Shown here in pieces: positions 1-4,867 of a DNA stretch of 6,387 bases. The DNA is from Mageeibacillus sp. UBA3708. Lineage in GTDB: Bacteria; Bacillota; Clostridia; Saccharofermentanales; Saccharofermentanaceae. Position numbers and translations under genes: made by a program. The stretch spans positions 1-6,387 of the forward strand of contig DFIB01000198.1 in the NCBI GenBank assembly GCA_002371375.1, read 5' to 3'. Numbering within the stretch: the stretch's first letter is position 1; each line of letters starts with the position of its first letter. The notes under the pieces are model-generated. The model made no database searches and had not been told where the DNA came from. It saw only the letters and a program-made list of their open reading frames with translations.

Positions 1-80
1 TCAATCTTGGCAACCTACCTTGAGCTCTACTCTGCATGTCCAACCGGCATATACGCTGCAGTTCCGGGTTTTCACAGAAT

Positions 81-113
81 CGCTCACAAAAAAAGTGTAT
101 GGTTTTGTGAGCG
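81..113. repeat. Perfect 11-bp inverted repeat (hairpin or operator)
   Basis: CGCTCACAAAA (81-91) and TTTTGTGAGCG (103-113) are perfect inverted arms around an 11-base spacer. No T-run follows on either strand, so it is not a classical intrinsic terminator. It could be a transcript-end hairpin for a gene beyond the left edge, a dyad operator, or part of a repetitive intergenic element. Confidence 0.8.
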
Positions 114-144
114 GCGTAAGCTACAGATAACACAACACCCCGTT

Positions 145-216
145 TCCGTAAGATTTTGAAATTTTTCCGTAAAATTTCGGATAGATTCCCCGATTCTTGC
201 GGAATCCGTAGGATTT
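145..216. repeat. Three direct copies of TCCGTARRATTT
   Basis: TCCGTAAGATTT (145-156), TCCGTAAAATTT (166-177) and TCCGTAGGATTT (205-216) differ only at two purine positions. The first two start 21 bases apart, two helical turns, and the third starts 39 bases after the second. The third copy also overlaps the palindrome AATCC-GTA-GGATT (203-215). Iterated sites of this size resemble binding sites for a regulator, but no adjacent promoter is clear. Confidence 0.6.
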
Positions 217-302
217 CAGGTCCTGCCCCGGACAATCTGATTTTGAAGGTCTATCCGGTCACAGCCTCGCCATATAATCCCGGATTTTCGCGAAGCCCAC
301 TC

Positions 303-343
303 AAAAACCGGGGCCGTCTCATCATACTTTGAGACAGCCCCGG
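303..343 (-). terminator. Rho-independent terminator of the operon
   Basis: On the minus strand CCGGGGCTGTCTCA (343-330) pairs with TGAGACGGCCCCGG (321-308). This gives a 14-bp stem with one G-U pair and an 8-base loop, followed directly by five Ts (307-303). It lies 35 bases after the yajC stop codon, as expected for the end of the transcript. There is no T-run on the other side, so it should work only for minus-strand transcription. Confidence 0.93.
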
Positions 344-378
344 CCTTCTGAATGATCTTGAATAACAAACTGGAGATC

Positions 379-831
379 TTACTCTTCGTCCCCGTCCTTT
401 TTACGTCCAAACAAGCCCTTCTTAGGCTCTTCGGCAGAGTCCTTATCCTCACTCTTGGAAGCTGAGCTCTTGGAGGAAGAAGATGATGAAGATGATGAAT
501 CTCTCTTCTCAACACTCTGGATTGCTGCCTTCGTGTAAGTAACAAGAGTATTTGCAACAGATGTGGAGATCGTAACTTCATCATCCTTAATCTGAGCAAT
601 AACACCGACAAGTCCGCCGATTGTAGTTATCTTATCGCCAACCGAGAGCTTGCTGAGCATCTCTTTCTGCTCCTTATCACGCTTGCGCTGAGGGCGCAGG
701 ATAAGGAAGTAGAATACTGCGACCATAAGCACGACCATAATGATCGGATACAATGTACCAAGCATATCAATCTGCTGTGTCTGCGGCGGATTGCTTGTAC
801 CCTCAAAAGCCATATTTATCAAATTTGTCAT
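379..831 (-). CDS. yajC: YajC family Sec translocon accessory membrane protein with long Ser-rich tail
   Basis: YajC is a small single-span membrane protein that associates with SecDF and the SecYEG translocon; its exact role is unsettled. The product is 150 residues (E. coli 110). A short polar N-terminus (1-25) is followed by one hydrophobic segment (about 26-45). Then come the family signature RPQRKRDKEQKEML (46-59) and the conserved cytoplasmic domain (about 60-108, with LSVGDKITTIGGLVGVI). The excess length is a low-complexity tail: nine serines in a row (112-120), then Lys/Ser/Asp/Glu-rich sequence ending GLFGRKKDGDEE. The start is supported by GGAGG 7 bases upstream. It is the last gene of the dap unit, 20 bases after dapB, and a terminator follows 35 bases after its stop. 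yajC is usually beside tgt or secD/secF, so this location is unusual. Confidence 0.93.
   Translation of the reverse strand: MTNLINMAFEGTSNPPQTQQIDMLGTLYPIIMVVLMVAVFYFLILRPQRKRDKEQKEMLSKLSVGDKITTIGGLVGVIAQIKDDEVTISTSVANTLVTYTKAAIQSVEKRDSSSSSSSSSKSSASKSEDKDSAEEPKKGLFGRKKDGDEE
472..498 (-). repeat. Trinucleotide/9-bp tandem repeat encoding nine serines in yajC
   Basis: Nine consecutive TCN serine codons form a short microsatellite. On the minus strand the unit TCATCATCT occurs twice in perfect tandem (498-481), followed by TCTTCCTCC. Changes by whole triplets would alter only the length of the serine run in the YajC tail and would not break the frame. Confidence 0.85.
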
Positions 832-851
832 TCGATAACCTCCAAAGTATA

Positions 852-1616
852 TTATTTAAATGCCTCGGCAACTATATCCTGCATGGAATAGTAACCGGGG
901 GCCTTATTAACAAGGAATGCCGCTGCCGTAAGAGCGCCTTTTGCAAAGACATCTCTTGACCTTGCACTGTGAGAGATCTTAACGATCTCTTCATCAGAGA
1001 TAAACATTACCTCGTGTTCGCCGATAATATTGCCTCCTCTGATACTCGAGATGCCGAGCTCGTTCTTCTCTCTTGCATGACTCTCGGAATGTCTGTCATA
1101 GACATATCGGAGCTGGTTATTCGTCTCCTCGGAAATAACATCTGCAATCATAAGAGCAGTTCCGGAAGGCGCATCCAGCTTACGGTTGTGATGAGCTTCA
1201 ACGATCTCTATATCACTATCCGGGAACAGAGCTTTTGTGGCCTGCCTTACAAGCTCGAAGAGCACATTCATCCCATAGCTCATGTTAGCCGATTTGAAGA
1301 CAGGTATCTTCTTAGATGCTTCTAAGATCTCAGCTACAGTCTCGTCTGACAGTGCTGTTGTACAGCATACAAAAGGCTTACCTGATGCGACTGCAAATTC
1401 AGTAATCATGGGAACAGCCTTTGCATTTGAGAAATCAACTATGGCATCAAACTCCACATCACATTCAGTCGGATTCTGGAACACGGGGAAAGCAAGTTCT
1501 TCCGATGTGATGACATCGCATCCGGCGACTACCTTAAAGTCGGGATTACCCTTGCACATACCGGCAATTGCCTTGCCCATCCGTCCGCAACAACCATTAA
1601 GAAAAATCTTTACCAT
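852..1616 (-). CDS. dapB: 4-hydroxy-tetrahydrodipicolinate reductase (DapB)
   Basis: DapB reduces the DapA product to tetrahydrodipicolinate with NADH or NADPH, the second step of the diaminopimelate branch, in the cytoplasm. The 254-residue length is typical of the shorter Firmicute forms (E. coli 273). The N-terminal Rossmann fold has NGCCGRMG (7-14, the GxxGxxG loop). An acidic residue D34 ends the second strand, where the cofactor ribose is bound. IVDFSNAKA (59-67) is the next family block. The catalytic motif EAHHNRKLDAPSGTA (140-154) holds H142 and K146 (E. coli H159 and K163) and the substrate-binding SGT. RGGNIIGEHEV and SRDVFAKGAL are further family blocks. The usual cofactor loop GTTG is CTTA here (85-88). 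An AAAGGA site lies 9 bases before the ATG. It follows dapA by 21 bases and precedes yajC by 20, so the three are surely co-transcribed. Confidence 0.97.
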   Translation of the reverse strand: MVKIFLNGCCGRMGKAIAGMCKGNPDFKVVAGCDVITSEELAFPVFQNPTECDVEFDAIVDFSNAKAVPMITEFAVASGKPFVCCTTALSDETVAEILEASKKIPVFKSANMSYGMNVLFELVRQATKALFPDSDIEIVEAHHNRKLDAPSGTALMIADVISEETNNQLRYVYDRHSESHAREKNELGISSIRGGNIIGEHEVMFISDEEIVKISHSARSRDVFAKGALTAAAFLVNKAPGYYSMQDIVAEAFK

Positions 1617-1637
1617 CTGTATTTATCCTTTAATTTA

Positions 1638-2537
1638 TTATTTGAAGAAAGCGTCGATAGCCGACAGATCGTATTTCTTGAGAACTTCGGCAACCAACTC
1701 ATGGTTCTTGGCACTCATCTCACACAAAGGCAGACGGCAGGGACCGACATTCATACCTACGATATTAAGCGCTTCCTTGACAGGAATAGGATTGACCTCA
1801 CAGAACATCGCCTTAACAAGAGGCACAACATCGATCTGCATCTTCTTAGCTTTCTCAATGTCACCGTTAACAAATGAATGAACCATATTGCTTGTAAATT
1901 CAGGCATGAGGTTGGCAACCACAGAGATCACACCGTAAGCTCCGAGAGACAGCATGGGGACTACAAGTCCGTCCTCACCTGAATAGAGCGCATACCTGTC
2001 ACCTGTAAGGCTCAAAATCTCGGGAACCTGCCCGAAATTACACTCCTTGATGGCAACGATGTTCTCGATGTCAGCAAGTCTGTACAGCAGTTCGGGAGAG
2101 ATATTGACATTAGTCCTTGAAGGGACATTATAAAGAACGCAGGGAATATCAACACTGTCCGCTGTAGCCTTATAATGCCTGTAGAGACCTTCCTGTGTAC
2201 ACTTGTTGTAGTAAGGTGTAACAAGCAGCACTGCATCGGCACCTGCTGCCTGTGCTTCTTTGGACAACTCTATACCGTAAGCCGTATCGTTGGAGCCTGT
2301 GCCGGCTATTACGGGAACGCGGCCTGCAGCGGTATCTACTGCACACTTGATAGTATCAACATGCTCCTTGTGATCCATCGTTGCAGCCTCACCTGTAGAA
2401 CCGCAGATGATGATAGCATCAACCTTATTCTTTATCTGGAAGTCAATAAGCTGTTCAAGCTTCTTATAGTCAACACCACTCTCAGTAAATGGTGTGACGA
2501 TTGCTACTCCGGCACCTGTAAAAATAGGTCTTGCCAT
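1638..2537 (-). CDS. dapA: 4-hydroxy-tetrahydrodipicolinate synthase (DapA, DHDPS)
   Basis: DapA condenses pyruvate with L-aspartate 4-semialdehyde, the first committed step to diaminopimelate and lysine, in the cytoplasm. The product is 299 residues from the ATG with the GGAGG site, which is normal length. It is a TIM barrel of the class I aldolase family. K164 (VAIKEC) aligns with the Schiff-base lysine K161 of E. coli. Y110 (VTPYYN) and Y136 (LYNVPSRT) match Y107 and Y133, and R141 matches R138. The E. coli T44 position is Ser47 here (CGSTGEAATM, where DHDPS usually has GTTGE). Serine at this place is seen in N-acetylneuraminate lyases. The rest of the active site and the adjacent dapB support DHDPS. 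Residues at the E. coli lysine site are partly kept (H56, H59, N83, Y109), but E84 is Tyr87, so feedback by lysine is uncertain. dapB follows after 21 bases. Confidence 0.96.
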   Translation of the reverse strand: MARPIFTGAGVAIVTPFTESGVDYKKLEQLIDFQIKNKVDAIIICGSTGEAATMDHKEHVDTIKCAVDTAAGRVPVIAGTGSNDTAYGIELSKEAQAAGADAVLLVTPYYNKCTQEGLYRHYKATADSVDIPCVLYNVPSRTNVNISPELLYRLADIENIVAIKECNFGQVPEILSLTGDRYALYSGEDGLVVPMLSLGAYGVISVVANLMPEFTSNMVHSFVNGDIEKAKKMQIDVVPLVKAMFCEVNPIPVKEALNIVGMNVGPCRLPLCEMSAKNHELVAEVLKKYDLSAIDAFFK

Positions 2538-2545
2538 AAGAAATA

Positions 2546-2550
2546 CCTCC
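2546..2550 (-). promoter_or_regulatory. Ribosome binding site that fixes the dapA start
   Basis: GGAGG on the minus strand lies 8 bases before the ATG at 2537. An in-frame TTG at 2552 would start inside and upstream of this site, adding five residues (MEVFL). The site therefore favours the ATG at 2537 and the N-terminus MARPIFTG. Confidence 0.9.
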
Positions 2551-2555
2551 AAATA

Positions 2556-2573
2556 TTACAAAATAACTTGTAA
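2556..2573. repeat. Small inverted repeat at the predicted dapA transcription start
   Basis: TTACAA (2556-2561) and TTGTAA (2568-2573) are perfect 6-base inverted arms around a 6-base centre. In RNA a seventh G-U pair could extend the stem. It begins one base after the candidate -10 and spans the predicted +1. This is where a repressor operator often lies; it could instead be a weak hairpin at the 5' end of the message. The arms are AT-rich and short, so chance is a real alternative. Confidence 0.35.
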
Positions 2574-2574
2574 G

Positions 2575-2603
2575 ATTGTATCACTTTAATGCTTCTAATT
2601 CAA
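2575..2603 (-). promoter_or_regulatory. Candidate sigma-A promoter for dapA-dapB-yajC
   Basis: Reading the minus strand, TTGAAT (2603-2598, 4/6 of the -35 consensus) is followed by exactly 17 bases and then TACAAT (2580-2575, 5/6 of TATAAT). The -35 covers the priA stop codon. Transcription would start near 2568, about 30 bases before the dapA start codon, leaving a short leader with its GGAGG site. Spacing and -10 are good, but the region is AT-rich and chance matches occur, so this is a prediction only. The gap is too short for a lysine (L-box) riboswitch. Confidence 0.5.
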
Positions 2604-4867
2604 TTCATACAATCATTATCAAACGATAAAGGGTATTCCTTATAGTCAAAATCCTCCATAATCTGCCTGAAAACAGCATTGATCGCCGAGATATTGCGCG
2701 CTTTTACGGTAATACTGTACCTGAATTTGGACCTCAGCTCAAAGATCACGTCCGGGATCGGTCCAAAACACTCGAATTCGTGAACTTTATCCTGCACATC
2801 AAGGAAATCCCTAACATACTTCATAAGGATATTAGCCTTCTCATATGCCTCATTGGAGTCCGGAAGCGACAGGATGATCTCCCCCATCGCCTTGAAAGGC
2901 GGCAGTTTGAGCGTCTCGCGGTACTTAATCTCATTCTCATAGAATGATTCGTAATCCTGACTTGCCGCATTCCTGAACAGCGGATCATCGGGATTATTTG
3001 TCTGTATATACACTTCACCAGGATGATCTCCTCTTCCCGCACGTCCCGAAGCCTGCGTTATCAGCGCGAAAGCCCGCTCGGATCCCCTGACATTAACCGA
3101 ATTGATCATCAAATCTGCCGACAGAATGCCTACAACAGTACAGTTAGGGAAATCATGTCCCTTAGCTATCATCTGTGTTCCTATCAGTATTGAGGCCTCC
3201 CCCGCCGCAAAGCTGCTGACAATATCCGCGACGGCCTCTCTCCTTTGCGTTGTATCCTGATCCATCCTCAGTATCTTCTCATTCGGATAATACTTATTGA
3301 GCAATTCTTCAAGCTGTTGTGTCCCGTAGCCTGCTCTCGTGAACTTGCCGTTACCGCATGACTCACATGAAGCTTTATTTGCCGGGATCGTATATCCGCA
3401 GTAATGACATATCAGGAGCCGTTCTCCGCTCCTGGGATTATTATGGAGTGTCATTCCCACAGAGCAATTGACACATCTGGCCGGTTCTCCGCAGTGATTG
3501 CAGACCATGGTTCTTGAGTATCCGCGCCTGTTAAGGAACAGGATTACCTGTTTATTATCTGCGAACGCCCTTGCCATTGCCGTCCTCAGCGGCAAAGACA
3601 GGATCTCGCCGCTGCCGAGCTTTATCTGTTCCCTCATATCAACGGGATAGACTGAAGGCATCACCGCCCCCTTCTTGGCACGCGAAGGAAGTCTCAGCAG
3701 CTTGTAATACCCTTTATCAGCCGCATAGAACGATTCGATCGCGGGCGTAGCGGATCCCATAACTACACGGGCGTCATTGAGCTTCGCTCTCATCATGGCA
3801 ACTGTCTTGGCATTATATCTCGGATGCGAGTCGGCCTTATATGACGGGTCATGTTCCTCGTCGATTATCACGAGTTTGAGATTGCTGAACGGGGCAAATA
3901 CCGCGCTTCTCGGTCCTACGACCACACGTGCCATGCCGCTTCGTATCATATTCCACTGCTTATACCGCTGCCTGTCAGTCAGCTTGCTGTGCAGAACGGC
4001 ACAATCATTACCAAGCCTTCCCTTGATCCATGAGACTGTCTGAGGCGTAAGTGATATCTCGGGAACAAGATAAAGAACCTGCCCGCCTTTGGATGATGCA
4101 TCGGCAGCGCAGTTAAGAAATACTTCTGTCTTGCCGCTTCCGGTAACACCGTACAGGAGAAATACCGCGAAATGATCACACCTGGTAATCTCGCTGACCG
4201 CATTCTGCTGATGCTCATTAAGGTCATATTCCGCCCCGTACTTGGAGTCGTCAGAGACGCCTGATATTACTTCGGTATCAGTCTCAGTCAGCTTCTCTCG
4301 GGTGACATTAACAAGCCCCTTATCGATAAGTCCCTTAAGGCTGGCAGGTGTGATACCGGTATCGGCACAAAGATCCTTTTTATATGTTTTCCCCGCTTCC
4401 AGAAGGTACTCCAGAGCCCTTATGTGATTAACAGATCTTAATGTGTTGCCCGAGAGCGCCGCCTCGGCAAGTCCTCTGTCGGCTATGTCGATGAAGTCAC
4501 CTGTCTTTGCCTTATGATTCTCGATAAACGATGGCACAAACAGCTCAACGATATCGCTCTTTGTGCTGTTGAACCTTCTTGCAAGCGGCTCGATAAGCCT
4601 GATCTGTTCATCTGTCATGACGGGTTCTTCGTCAGCAAGTTCCGCTATCATCTTGAGCTTGCCCGACACTGCTTCATCACTCTCTTCAGCGGGGCCGGTG
4701 GAGATAACGATACCCGTTCGCAGCTTATCCCCCTTACCGAAAGGCACTCTCACAAGACTGCCCCTTACGATTCTGCCGTCAAGATGCTCAGGCACTATAT
4801 ATGAATAGTACCTGTCAGTCGGCCTTATCGCCCCTCTCAGAAGGATCTTCGCAACACTTATCATCAT
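2600..4867 (-). CDS. priA: Primosomal protein N' (PriA), replication-restart 3'-5' helicase
   Basis: PriA recognises abandoned replication forks and D-loops, unwinds the lagging arm and starts reassembly of the replisome. The 755-residue product fits the family (E. coli 732, B. subtilis about 805). Visible parts, in order: the N-terminal 3'-DNA-end-binding domain (about 4-110, with YIVPEHLDGRIVRGSLVRVP); Walker A GVTGSGKT (240-247); motif Ia LVPEISLTPQ (267-276); the DEEH box (336-339) followed by the aromatic-rich loop (DPSYKADSHPRYN); SATP (372-375); four CxxC pairs for two zinc ions (C456/459, C465/468, C487/490, C501/504) inserted in the second helicase lobe; GTQMIAKGHDF (563-573); and QASGRAGRG (605-613). 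All helicase motifs are intact, so it should be active. It starts inside the polC stop codon and lacks its own clear ribosome binding site. It usually sits beside coaBC, def or fmt in Firmicutes, so its place after polC is unusual. Confidence 0.98.
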   Translation of the reverse strand: MMISVAKILLRGAIRPTDRYYSYIVPEHLDGRIVRGSLVRVPFGKGDKLRTGIVISTGPAEESDEAVSGKLKMIAELADEEPVMTDEQIRLIEPLARRFNSTKSDIVELFVPSFIENHKAKTGDFIDIADRGLAEAALSGNTLRSVNHIRALEYLLEAGKTYKKDLCADTGITPASLKGLIDKGLVNVTREKLTETDTEVISGVSDDSKYGAEYDLNEHQQNAVSEITRCDHFAVFLLYGVTGSGKTEVFLNCAADASSKGGQVLYLVPEISLTPQTVSWIKGRLGNDCAVLHSKLTDRQRYKQWNMIRSGMARVVVGPRSAVFAPFSNLKLVIIDEEHDPSYKADSHPRYNAKTVAMMRAKLNDARVVMGSATPAIESFYAADKGYYKLLRLPSRAKKGAVMPSVYPVDMREQIKLGSGEILSLPLRTAMARAFADNKQVILFLNRRGYSRTMVCNHCGEPARCVNCSVGMTLHNNPRSGERLLICHYCGYTIPANKASCESCGNGKFTRAGYGTQQLEELLNKYYPNEKILRMDQDTTQRREAVADIVSSFAAGEASILIGTQMIAKGHDFPNCTVVGILSADLMINSVNVRGSERAFALITQASGRAGRGDHPGEVYIQTNNPDDPLFRNAASQDYESFYENEIKYRETLKLPPFKAMGEIILSLPDSNEAYEKANILMKYVRDFLDVQDKVHEFECFGPIPDVIFELRSKFRYSITVKARNISAINAVFRQIMEDFDYKEYPLSFDNDCMN
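4864..4867 (-). other. ATGA stop/start overlap of polC and priA (likely translational coupling)
   Basis: On the minus strand the bases ATGA contain both the first ATG of priA (4867-4865) and the TGA stop of polC (4866-4864). The bases just upstream (TTCAATATCGGTCA) hold no purine-rich Shine-Dalgarno at a normal distance. This contrasts with the GGAGG sites of dapA and yajC. Termination-reinitiation on the polC message is the likely way priA is translated. A second ATG follows directly (4864-4862) and could be the true start, giving a protein one residue shorter. Confidence 0.85.

Larger units (their letters stand above)
1..302. other. Non-coding region downstream of the operon terminator
   Basis: No supportable gene is seen in these 302 bases. 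Two plus-strand frames are open from the left edge, to stops at 157-159 and 128-130. A minus-strand frame of 39 codons ends exactly at base 1. None has a recognisable protein motif, and all three run through the same hairpin. The region does hold an 11-bp perfect inverted repeat (81-113) and three copies of a 12-base motif (145-216). It also has small palindromes at 203-215 and 276-286, both with arms AATCC/GGATT. It may be a regulatory region for a gene beyond the left edge, or a repeated intergenic element; the window cannot tell. Confidence 0.6.

Noticed and set aside
103..115. Resemblance of TTGTGAGCGG to half of the lac operator
   Set aside because: The match is one half-site by chance. 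The arms of this repeat do not continue like lacO, and there is no related gene in the window.
1..159. Possible C-terminal tail of a plus-strand gene entering from the left edge
   Set aside because: Two overlapping plus-strand frames (to 157-159 and to 128-130) and one minus-strand frame are all open here. None has recognisable content, so none can be preferred.
216..611. 131-codon minus-strand frame overlapping yajC and the terminator
   Set aside because: It runs through yajC in another frame and through the terminator hairpin. Its Leu/Arg/His-rich composition is typical of a shadow frame.
1282..1881. 199-codon plus-strand frame across the dapA/dapB junction
   Set aside because: It is antisense to two well-supported genes, with no motif and no plausible ribosome binding context.
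2537..2552. Upstream TTG start for dapA adding five residues
   Set aside because: The TTG would sit at the Shine-Dalgarno itself; the ATG at 2537 has GGAGG at ideal spacing.
2538..2599. Lysine riboswitch before dapA
   Set aside because: The gap is only 62 bases, far shorter than an L-box aptamer, and shows no such structure.
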